A stretch of 30,598 nt of DNA from an uncultured Candidatus Saccharibacteria bacterium (GTDB lineage: Bacteria > Patescibacteria > Saccharimonadia > Saccharimonadales > JAEWBQ01): positions 1 through 30,598 of the forward strand of contig CAMPGV010000005.1 of NCBI GenBank assembly GCA_946885745.1, read 5' to 3'. Made by a program: the position numbers and the translations under genes. Below the pieces are notes generated by a model, which saw nothing but the letters and a program-made list of their open reading frames with translations, was not told the DNA's origin and searched no databases. Within the stretch, counting starts at the first letter, position 1; each line of letters starts with the position of its first letter. Positions 1 to 6,405 of the stretch are shown piece after piece.

Positions 1-1175
1 GTGCCGGTAAAACGGTTGTCGCCGGATTGGCGGCTCGTCAAGCGGCCCATCATGGCTTCCAGACAGCCCTTCTGGCGCCAACAGAGATTCTTGCTTCTCA
101 GCACGCCGAAACGCTCAGTCGACTACTTGAGCCGTTTGGTGTGGTAGTGGGTCTACTAACTGGAAGCGTCAAGGGCACGGCGCGTAAGATGCTCTATGAG
201 CAGATAGCAAATGGCGGCGTTCATGTGGTTGTCGGTACGCACGCCATTATTCAGGAAGCGGTTACCTTCCATAAATTGGGCTTTGTAGTGATCGATGAGC
301 AGCACCGCTTCGGTGTGGCGCAGCGCCAGGCTCTTCTGACGAAATCTGAACGCATGCCGCATCTACTCGCAATGACAGCAACGCCGATTCCTCGTAGTTT
401 AGCCCTTACTGTGTATGGGGAACTTGATGTGAGTATTCTTAATCAGCTACCAAAGGGTCGCAAGCCAATTGAGACCAAGATCTGGTCGCCCGTCAGTCGC
501 GATGCGCTGTATAAAAAGATCGACACCGAACTTGCCGCAGGTCGCCAAGCGTATGTCATCTGCAGTTTGATTGATGAAAATCCCGACAACGATATCAAGA
601 GTGTTGAGGAAGAGTACAAGAAACTCCGCAATTCAGTCTTTGGGCATCGTAAAATTGGACTCTTGCACGGAAAGCTCTCAGCTGACGAAAAAGACCAGGT
701 GATGCGAGAATTTGCCGAAGGTCGCTGCAACATTTTGGTAAGTACTACGGTTGTAGAAGTGGGTGTCGATGTACCAAATGCGACGGTTATGATGATTGAA
801 AACGCTGATCGCTTTGGTCTTTCGCAGCTTCATCAGCTTCGAGGCCGAGTTGGTCGGTCATCGCACCAGAGCTACTGCTATCTGGTAACGAGCGACACAA
901 ACAAGCCAAGTCAGCGTCTTCGTGAAATTGAGAAATCAAATGATGGCTTCTACTTGGCAGAGGTAGACCTCAAATTACGCGGTCCGGGCGAAATCTATGG
1001 TCGCGCGCAGCACGGTGCGCTAAACTTGCAGATTGCCACCTTGGCGGATACAAAGTTGATTGCTCGGGCTAGCCATGAAGCAAAGTGGTTCGTCGAAACG
1101 ACTCAAAATTTGTTAAACTATAAAGAACTGGCAGCGCAGGTGGAGCAGTATCAGCGCTTAACCACATTGAACTAA
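1..1175 (+). CDS. recG: ATP-dependent DNA helicase RecG, 3' part (5' end outside window)
   Basis: RecG is a superfamily 2 helicase that remodels stalled replication forks and Holliday junctions. The reading frame is open from base 3 and begins inside the Walker A motif (AGKT), so the N-terminal wedge domain lies upstream of the window. Visible helicase motifs in order are AGKT, the DEQHR box (VIDEQHRFG), MTATPIPRSL (motif III), TTVVEVGVDVPNA (motif V) and QLHQLRGRVGR (motif VI). The C-terminal part (DLKLRGPGEIYGRAQHG) is typical of RecG and helps separate it from Mfd. The next gene starts 4 nt after the stop, so they are probably co-transcribed. A TTG at 27 is only an internal codon. Confidence 0.95.
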   Translation, partial: AGKTVVAGLAARQAAHHGFQTALLAPTEILASQHAETLSRLLEPFGVVVGLLTGSVKGTARKMLYEQIANGGVHVVVGTHAIIQEAVTFHKLGFVVIDEQHRFGVAQRQALLTKSERMPHLLAMTATPIPRSLALTVYGELDVSILNQLPKGRKPIETKIWSPVSRDALYKKIDTELAAGRQAYVICSLIDENPDNDIKSVEEEYKKLRNSVFGHRKIGLLHGKLSADEKDQVMREFAEGRCNILVSTTVVEVGVDVPNATVMMIENADRFGLSQLHQLRGRVGRSSHQSYCYLVTSDTNKPSQRLREIEKSNDGFYLAEVDLKLRGPGEIYGRAQHGALNLQIATLADTKLIARASHEAKWFVETTQNLLNYKELAAQVEQYQRLTTLN

Positions 1176-1179
1176 TATT

Positions 1180-1995
1180 ATGTATTCAGGTACAACGTTT
1201 CGCACTAAATCTGGCCGGGTGATGGGCGTGCATCAGCGTATTGATCGCGTTGCACATCGCCATATTAAGCATCGCGTACCGCGCACGATGCATTTTCCAA
1301 CGACTCACGATATTTTGCATTTCGAGGGTCTAAACGGGCCAGATGGCATTAAACGCAAGAGTCCAGCCAAGGACGAGCCGTGGCACTATATCGATCCGCT
1401 CAACGCAGAGGATCGTGGCTTAGTGGTAATGATCAATGATCACATCCACAACTTGACCATTGCTCTGCGCGACGGCAACAATGAGCGTGCAGCTTTTGAG
1501 GCGGCGTGGCTAGCACACGCGGTTGTAGATGGTCTCACGCCAGCGCACCACTACCCGCTTGAAGCAAAACTCGAAGAGCTACGCGGTGGCAAGGGCCTTG
1601 AGACTCGCACTACAACAAAGGAGAAGTTGATTCTTCCTGGCAAGACACGCCGTCATCAGCTTCGCAATAACTGGGAATACTGGGGTGTAAAAGGTGTTTT
1701 TACGACACATCTGTCATTTGAGTTGGGGGTTGCCTCAACAATCGCGTCGGTTAACTTTGATCATACCGAGCCGACGGATGAAGAATATAGTCACCTTGAA
1801 AATGTTGGGTTTGAACAAGTCTTTCTTGAATCACTCGAGGCAATCGCAAAGATGGATATGTATACGGAATTTTCACGCCAAGGATGGAATCGCCATATTG
1901 TGCGCGAAACACGTAATGTTTTGATGCCGATCATTATTAAAACCGTAACCCTTGGCTGGTATCAGGCGATCTACTGCGCGGAGAAGCAGAGATGA
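1180..1995 (+). CDS. Possible zinc-dependent phospholipase C / P1-nuclease-like protein
   Basis: A 271-residue protein, not recognised by name. Its middle has WHYID (68-72) followed by WLAHAVVDGLTPAHHYP, giving H113, D117, H123 and H124. The spacing H-x3-D-x5-H is that of the zinc ligands H118/D122/H128 of bacterial phospholipase C and the related S1/P1 nucleases. There is a His-rich N-terminus (H18, H25, H28, H31, H38, H43, H47). No signal peptide or membrane segment is evident, unlike secreted family members, so a cytoplasmic or non-enzymatic role is possible. It starts 4 nt after recG, and its stop overlaps the rsmD start (ATGA). ATG 1222 is an alternative start; neither has a good Shine-Dalgarno. 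Fold assignment is inference from one motif. Confidence 0.5.
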   Translation: MYSGTTFRTKSGRVMGVHQRIDRVAHRHIKHRVPRTMHFPTTHDILHFEGLNGPDGIKRKSPAKDEPWHYIDPLNAEDRGLVVMINDHIHNLTIALRDGNNERAAFEAAWLAHAVVDGLTPAHHYPLEAKLEELRGGKGLETRTTTKEKLILPGKTRRHQLRNNWEYWGVKGVFTTHLSFELGVASTIASVNFDHTEPTDEEYSHLENVGFEQVFLESLEAIAKMDMYTEFSRQGWNRHIVRETRNVLMPIIIKTVTLGWYQAIYCAEKQR

Positions 1996-2534
1996 ATATT
2001 CGAATCATAAGCGGTAAGTATGGAGGGCGTAAAATTGAGGCACCTGATACTTCTCGTACTCATCCCATGAGCGAGCGGGCAAGAGGCGCAATGTTCAATA
2101 GCCTGGCAGGTCTTGTCGAGGATGCTGTGGTGCTCGATGCGTTTGCTGGTACCGGATCGGTAGGTTTGGAGGCGCTCAGTCGGGGTGCGGCTCACGCGAC
2201 ATTTATCGAACGCGATCGTATTGCTCAAAAAGTGCTTGCAGCAAATATTACTACACTTGGCGTTGAAGATCAGACAAAGCTCATTCGTACTACTGTTGCG
2301 AATTGGCTTGAAACATCCGGTGATCAGGAGTTTGATCTTATTTTTGTAGATCCACCATATAATGACCCTCAGTTATCCACAGCCTCAAAACTCTTAAGTC
2401 TTTTAAAGCCCGGGGGTTATATGATATTATCACACCCAGGTAGGGGTGAGGTACCGACCAAAAACGGAGTTGTTGTGGTGGACAATCGTAGTTATGGGAA
2501 CGCTTTCCTCACCTTCTACCGCCGAGAAGATTAA
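1992..2534 (+). CDS. rsmD: 16S rRNA (guanine966-N2)-methyltransferase RsmD
   Basis: RsmD methylates G966 of 16S rRNA in the small subunit using S-adenosylmethionine. The 180-residue length fits the family. The N-terminus MNIRIISGKYGGRKI and the THPMSERARGAMFNSL segment are RsmD hallmarks. The SAM-binding glycine loop is VLDAFAGTGSVGLEAL (about 48-63) and the catalytic motif is FVDPPYN (about 116-122), the DPPY form of N-methyltransferases acting on exocyclic amines. The start overlaps the previous stop (ATGA), suggesting translational coupling. A hairpin terminator overlaps the stop codon. Confidence 0.95.
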   Translation: MNIRIISGKYGGRKIEAPDTSRTHPMSERARGAMFNSLAGLVEDAVVLDAFAGTGSVGLEALSRGAAHATFIERDRIAQKVLAANITTLGVEDQTKLIRTTVANWLETSGDQEFDLIFVDPPYNDPQLSTASKLLSLLKPGGYMILSHPGRGEVPTKNGVVVVDNRSYGNAFLTFYRRED

Positions 2535-2555
2535 GACGCATGATGCGTCTTTTTT
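2533..2555 (+). terminator. Intrinsic terminator after rsmD
   Basis: The 9-nt arms AAGACGCAT and ATGCGTCTT are separated by one base (a real loop of 3-5 nt) and end in a run of six T. The hairpin includes the last bases of the rsmD stop codon. Confidence 0.8.
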
Positions 2556-2580
2556 GTATAGATGGTAAGTCGAAAGTTTC

Positions 2581-2613
2581 AAAATAAAAGCAGCTCCGGG
2601 ATTTCTCCCGGAG
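2581..2613 (-). terminator. Stem-loop with T-rich tail on minus strand
   Basis: The arms CTCCGGGA (2594-2601) and TCCCGGAG (2606-2613) form a perfect 8-bp GC-rich stem with a 4-nt loop. Read on the minus strand it is followed by CTTTTATTTT, like an intrinsic terminator. It lies beyond the terminator of the minus-strand tRNA-Leu, so it may back that up, or end a separate short transcript. Confidence 0.5.
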
Positions 2614-2683
2614 TGCAGTCATAACGTAGGATCTTGTTATGTAGTAACTATAGCATAGTAAGGTCTCGTTGTACAGGGAATAT

Positions 2684-2705
2684 AAAAAAGATCCATGCGG
2701 ATCTT
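2684..2705 (-). terminator. Terminator of tRNA-Leu(UAG)
   Basis: The arms AAGATCC (2688-2694) and GGATCTT (2699-2705) have a 4-nt loop. On the minus strand the hairpin is followed by TTTT, 8 nt beyond the encoded CCA end of the tRNA. Confidence 0.8.
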
Positions 2706-2712
2706 CTTTATA

Positions 2713-2797
2713 TGGTACGCGAGAAAGGACTTGAACCTTCACGCCCGGAGGCACTAGCTCCTAAGGCTAGCGTGTCTACCAATTCCACCACTCGCGC
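2713..2797 (-). tRNA. tRNA-Leu (anticodon UAG)
   Basis: An 85-nt class II tRNA with a long variable arm. Acceptor arms are GCGCGAG and CTCGCGT, giving a G1-U72 pair. The D-loop has AATTGGTAGAC and the T-arm GGTTCAAGTCC. The anticodon stem CTAGC/GCTAG encloses loop CTTAGGA, with TAG as anticodon positions 34-36. CCA is encoded. It reads CUA and possibly other CUN codons. The second tRNA-Leu, 1.9 kb away on the other strand, shares the unusual G1-U72 pair. Confidence 0.95.
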
Positions 2798-2822
2798 GTA
2801 GTTGCACATCGTGTGCTTTTCT

Positions 2823-2828
2823 AATATA
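2823..2828 (-). promoter_or_regulatory. Possible -10 box for tRNA-Leu(UAG)
   Basis: On the minus strand TATATT lies about 25 nt upstream of the tRNA 5' end. No good -35 is seen 16-18 nt further upstream, so this is tentative. Confidence 0.35.
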
Positions 2829-2912
2829 ACAAATCCTCAGCAAATTTACCAGATAGTGACCTCATATCCATATTGCTTGTGGTATGATAGTACCAAATGA
2901 AGGGGAATTTGC

Positions 2913-4541
2913 ATGAGTAAAGTGGCTGCATATCTGCAAGAACATATCCTAGGTGAAGTGATTATCCAGCCCTCGGTTCTCGATACTTACAGCACTGACG
3001 CAAGTATTCTTACGGTGCGACCCGAGATGGTGGTGTATCCTCGGGTTACGAATGATATACGTAAAGTTGCTCGGTTTGCTTGGCAACTAGCCGAGAAGGG
3101 TCATATTTTGCCAATTACGGCTCGCGGCAGCGGAACTGACCAAACGGGTGCGGCAATCGGCAGGGGTATTGTCGTAGCAATGCCAGCCCATATGAACCAG
3201 CTTTTAGAATTTGACGCTCGTCAAAAACTCGTCCGTGTGCAACCGGGATTAAATGCCAAAGCCCTTGCCGATGCGCTATTCCTTCAAGGTATGGGTGTTC
3301 CAGCCTTACCTCGCTCTCGTTCGTATAGTACAGTGGGTGGCGCAGTGGCGAATAACGCGACAAGTCCCCGCTCGGCTCGATCAGGCTCGATGCGTCACTG
3401 GGTACATCAGCTCGAAGTTATTCTTGCTAATGGTGATGTACTGCAAACCGAGCGTATTTCAAAGCGTGATCTGAACAAGAAAAAGGGCCTCCAAACTCTT
3501 GAAGGAGAGATCTATCGCGCAATTGATAATTTGCTAGATGATTATGCCGAAACAATCGAAACCAAGATTGGTCAAGACGAGGTGCGCAACAATGCCGGAT
3601 ATGCGGCCATTCGCGAGGTGCGGCAGCGTGACGGCTCGATTGACCTGACGCCGCTATTTGTGGGCTCTCAGGGGACGCTTGGCATTATTTCTGAAATGAT
3701 TCTAAAAGTTGATTATCTGCCAAGTAAGCGAGGCGTAGTAGTCGCTTCATTTGCTACAGCCGAGGCTGCCCGTGACGCGCTTGACGCACTAACCGGTTTC
3801 GACCCGGCAATACTTGAGTATTATGACGGTGAGCTGTTCGCCGAGGCTGACAAACAGGGCGCCAGGTACTCCGTCTATTCAAATACTGACCATCGTGCGG
3901 TCATCGTAATGGTGTTTGAAGATTTTAATGATCATGCAGTTGCAAAGCGTCTTAAAAAGGTAACGAAGTATCTTGCCCAGACCGATGCCGACGTGACGAC
4001 GAGTGAAACGGTGTCCGTGGACGAATTACTAGTGATTCGTGATGTCATGAATTATGTACTTGTTCCAGCGACAAAAGGCATATCGGCGCCACCAATTCTC
4101 GATGGTGTGTATATCCCAAGTAATCGCCGCGAGGAATTTATCGACAAGATAGATGAGTTGGCGCGAAAGCATCATGTCGTGTTATCTCCGTACGGCGATA
4201 TGCTTGATCATGTATGGTATGTCCGTCCGCATTTTCAACTCGCAAAGGTTAGCGACAAGCAGAAGATACTCAAGCTTCTAGAGGAGTACATGGATGTCGT
4301 CGATAGCCTTGGAGGTTATGGCGTGGCAGAAGCTGGCGAGGGTCGCCTGAAAGTCCGCGCCGCTCAGAAAAATGTCGATGATGACGTGCTTGAGATGTAT
4401 GACGTCATTAAAGCAATCTTTGATCCAAACGGCATCCTCAACCCTGATGTAAAGCAGCCTGTTGAGTTGCGACAGCTTGTTTCGCAATTACGAAACGATT
4501 ACGACATGTCAGAAATCGCCCGTCATGGCCTCTGGAATTAG
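2913..4541 (+). CDS. FAD-binding oxidoreductase of the GlcD / D-lactate dehydrogenase family
   Basis: A 542-residue flavoprotein of the VAO/PCMH type. The family oxidises 2-hydroxy acids such as D-lactate or glycolate; the substrate here is unknown. The N-terminal FAD domain shows VVYPRVTNDIRKVARFA (about 41-57), ARGSGTDQTGAAIG, VRVQPGLN, and STVGGAVANNA (about 140-150). LFVGSQGTLGIISEMIL (about 249-265) and the C-terminal FDPNGILNPDVK are also family-typical. The usual GEHGIG near the C-terminus, with a catalytic histidine, appears as AEAGEGRLK, so that histidine is missing. ATG 2913 is preceded by GAAGGGG, a usable Shine-Dalgarno; TATGAT (2883-2888) may be its -10. It stands alone between two tRNA-Leu genes. 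No Fe-S domain is present. Confidence 0.85.
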   Translation: MSKVAAYLQEHILGEVIIQPSVLDTYSTDASILTVRPEMVVYPRVTNDIRKVARFAWQLAEKGHILPITARGSGTDQTGAAIGRGIVVAMPAHMNQLLEFDARQKLVRVQPGLNAKALADALFLQGMGVPALPRSRSYSTVGGAVANNATSPRSARSGSMRHWVHQLEVILANGDVLQTERISKRDLNKKKGLQTLEGEIYRAIDNLLDDYAETIETKIGQDEVRNNAGYAAIREVRQRDGSIDLTPLFVGSQGTLGIISEMILKVDYLPSKRGVVVASFATAEAARDALDALTGFDPAILEYYDGELFAEADKQGARYSVYSNTDHRAVIVMVFEDFNDHAVAKRLKKVTKYLAQTDADVTTSETVSVDELLVIRDVMNYVLVPATKGISAPPILDGVYIPSNRREEFIDKIDELARKHHVVLSPYGDMLDHVWYVRPHFQLAKVSDKQKILKLLEEYMDVVDSLGGYGVAEAGEGRLKVRAAQKNVDDDVLEMYDVIKAIFDPNGILNPDVKQPVELRQLVSQLRNDYDMSEIARHGLWN

Positions 4542-4543
4542 CC

Positions 4544-4572
4544 TTGTAAAATAGGCTGGTAAGCTGTATTAT
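4544..4572 (+). promoter_or_regulatory. Promoter of tRNA-Leu(CAG)
   Basis: TTGTAA (4544-4549), 17-nt spacer, TATTAT (4567-4572). Transcription should start near 4579, giving a 5' leader of about 70 nt before the tRNA. The leader can fold, for example GCAGT/ACTGC around GTTA just before the tRNA. Confidence 0.75.
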
Positions 4573-4650
4573 TTTACAGGTAAACACGAGCATACGCGGT
4601 GGCTTCGGATAGACAACCGTAGACGCGCTGACGCAGTGTTAACTGCACGA

Positions 4651-4737
4651 GCACGAGTGGCGGAATTGGTAGACGCGCTAGCTTCAGGTGCTAGTGCCCG
4701 TATGGGCGTGGAGGTTCAAGTCCTCTCTCGTGTACCA
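4651..4737 (+). tRNA. tRNA-Leu (anticodon CAG)
   Basis: An 87-nt class II tRNA. Acceptor arms GCACGAG and CTCGTGT give a G1-U72 pair. Anticodon stem CTAGC/GCTAG encloses loop TTCAGGT with anticodon CAG, which reads CUG. A long variable arm (TGCCCGTATGGGCG), T-arm GGTTCAAGTCC and encoded CCA are visible. Confidence 0.96.
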
Positions 4738-4744
4738 AACAAAG

Positions 4745-4765
4745 AAGACCTTAGGGGTCTTTTTT
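4745..4765 (+). terminator. Terminator of tRNA-Leu(CAG)
   Basis: AAGACC (4745-4750), loop TTAGG, GGTCTT (4756-4761), followed by T to 4765. The symmetry continues outward to a 19-bp stem (4732-4750 with 4756-4774) that includes the tRNA CCA end; see findings. Confidence 0.85.
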
Positions 4766-4805
4766 GTTTGGTACCAAATGGCATTTTTTTGCATCCTCTC
4801 ATAAT

Positions 4806-4832
4806 AAAATAGCGGCCTATTGCCGCTATTTT
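4806..4832 (-). terminator. Terminator of the DUF975-like gene
   Basis: Perfect 11-bp arms AAAATAGCGGC (4806-4816) and GCCGCTATTTT (4822-4832) with a 5-nt loop. It has A and T runs on both sides, so it can work in both directions. It sits 15 nt after the minus-strand gene's stop. Confidence 0.85.
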
Positions 4833-4847
4833 TAAGGGATGATTTGA

Positions 4848-5645
4848 TTAAACGGTTCCGGTTTCAATTGGGCCGTTCATGTAGTTGAGTCCTGCAAAAG
4901 CCAGGAATAAGGCGGCGAGTATACCAATGATGACAGCCAAGATAAGAAGTATCAATGTGGCAACAGACAGGCCGTGTGGCTTAGGGCGCTGATCGCTCGG
5001 TGTCTGGCTGTACTGGCGGTATAGGATTGCACTCGATGCAGTTGCAACAAGGAGATCGATAATACCGAGTGTGATAATAGTGAAGAGCGTTTGACCGGCT
5101 ACAGTGGTGATCCATGAGCCTTTGGTCAGTGCAACACTGTGCTTGATGGCAGCGTTGCCCCTTAGCTCCTTGTCAAAGAATGCGACTGGCGCTAGTGAGT
5201 ATTGTACTGACTTGATGATACCCGGAATAATAAACAGCAGTGACCATGCAAGTACCTTCAGTGCCGTCAGAATCTGGAGCCATAAGAAACTCCAGAAGCG
5301 CTTAGCGGTAGCACGAAGAGCCTCCTTGATAGTAGCAGTTTCGCCATTTGCGGTTTTAGCGGCTGTGTAGGCCATGATGCCATTTACAAATGTAGCGCCC
5401 GTAATAATGAGGAGGGCTAACGCGACAATAAGCGCTGCAATTTCCGGTGTGACACTGAAGGTTCCGTCCATCGCAGGCTCTTCGGGTTGCTTGTAACTAG
5501 TTAAGACTGACAAGACTGAGAGGATAACAAGTAAGATTGCGACTCCCTGGGCTTTCAAGAAGACGAGATTGATGCCCTTAGTGCCAATGAAGAATGGGTT
5601 GTTGATGTATTCGACCGGTGTTTTCTGCGTTACGGGTTCAGCCAT
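4848..5645 (-). CDS. Multi-pass membrane protein, DUF975-like
   Basis: A 265-residue integral membrane protein of unknown function. Hydrophobic segments lie at about 30-48, 70-93, 125-145, 175-205 and 228-252. The piece LFIIPGIIKSVQYSLAPVAF followed by AIKHSVALTKGSW resembles the central signature of DUF975-type proteins (IPG-I-K-Y-S-AP then A-I-S-LTKG). The N-terminal 20 residues are polar and cytoplasm-like. ATG 5645 has Shine-Dalgarno AGGAG 5 nt upstream. It is divergent from the methyltransferase gene, with about 80 nt between them. Family assignment is by eye. Confidence 0.7.
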   Translation of the reverse strand: MAEPVTQKTPVEYINNPFFIGTKGINLVFLKAQGVAILLVILSVLSVLTSYKQPEEPAMDGTFSVTPEIAALIVALALLIITGATFVNGIMAYTAAKTANGETATIKEALRATAKRFWSFLWLQILTALKVLAWSLLFIIPGIIKSVQYSLAPVAFFDKELRGNAAIKHSVALTKGSWITTVAGQTLFTIITLGIIDLLVATASSAILYRQYSQTPSDQRPKPHGLSVATLILLILAVIIGILAALFLAFAGLNYMNGPIETGTV

Positions 5646-5713
5646 AATGACTCCTAAAATATGTTAATAGCATTAGCGTACCACCCCTTTAGGAGCTTGT
5701 CGATGATGATAGG

Positions 5714-5719
5714 TATAAT
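5714..5719 (+). promoter_or_regulatory. -10 box directly upstream of the methyltransferase start
   Basis: Consensus TATAAT ends 6 nt before ATG 5726, placing the expected transcription start on the A of the start codon. The bases between are AGGAGG, which lies at zero distance from ATG and so cannot act as a normal ribosome binding site. No convincing -35 is seen. Confidence 0.5.
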
Positions 5720-5725
5720 AGGAGG

Positions 5726-6346
5726 ATGAATTTGGACAATATAGAGCAGGTGATCGGTGTTGGTCCGCATCCGCAGCCATGGCCCGATGACTCTCGCTAT
5801 GACCGGGAGCTGCTCGCGCAGGGTGATCGTCGCAATGTCGAAGACAAGTACCGCTACTGGACTGTTAAAGCAATTGTGGCCGACCTTGACCAGTCGCGCA
5901 TAGGGCTGCATGTTGCAATTGAGAATTGGCAGCACGACCTGAATATCGGTACGATTGTCCGTACGGCAAACGCTTTCAATGTCGCGGCTGTGCATGTTAT
6001 TGGTAAGCGGCAGTGGAATCGACGAGGCGCCATGGTGACTGACCGATATTTGCATGTGTTTCATCATCCAACAATTGATCATTTTGTGATGTCCATGAAA
6101 GATAAGCGTATTATCGCAATCGATAATCAACCAGGTGCTACATCATTGTCGCAGACTGTATTGCCTGAAAATGCGGTACTTGTATTTGGTGGCGAGGGAC
6201 CGGGCCTATCTCAGGAGATGATCGTTGCTAGTGAAAGCATGGTTATGATTGAGCAATTGGGGAGTACTCGATCAGTGAACGTTGGCGTGGCGGCAGGAAT
6301 TGTCATGTACGATTGGGTGCGACGTCATCACTTGTCGAGCAACTAG
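5726..6346 (+). CDS. SpoU/TrmH-family RNA 2'-O-methyltransferase
   Basis: A 206-residue SPOUT-class enzyme that would methylate a ribose 2'-OH in tRNA or rRNA using S-adenosylmethionine. Three SpoU motifs are clear: NIGTIVRTANAF (73-84, motif 1 with catalytic-type Asn73 and Arg79), VLVFGGEGPGLS (151-162, motif 2), and GSTRSVNVGVAAGI (179-192, motif 3). These form the trefoil-knot SAM site. The substrate cannot be told: TrmH (tRNA Gm18), TrmL and RlmB share the motifs. About 50 extra residues precede the SPOUT core. The start looks leaderless. Confidence 0.88.
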   Translation: MNLDNIEQVIGVGPHPQPWPDDSRYDRELLAQGDRRNVEDKYRYWTVKAIVADLDQSRIGLHVAIENWQHDLNIGTIVRTANAFNVAAVHVIGKRQWNRRGAMVTDRYLHVFHHPTIDHFVMSMKDKRIIAIDNQPGATSLSQTVLPENAVLVFGGEGPGLSQEMIVASESMVMIEQLGSTRSVNVGVAAGIVMYDWVRRHHLSSN

Positions 6347-6405
6347 GCGCCCGAGTGGCGCTTATCCTTGCGTTTTATAGGGAAAAATGCAAAAATAACG
6401 GAGTT

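Noticed and set aside
2509..2754. Minus-strand 81-codon frame
   Set aside because: It starts inside the tRNA-Leu(UAG) gene and crosses two hairpins, so it is not a protein gene.
5654..6130. Minus-strand 158-codon frame over the methyltransferase gene
   Set aside because: It is fully explained as the shadow of the SpoU/TrmH gene, whose three motifs are intact on the plus strand.
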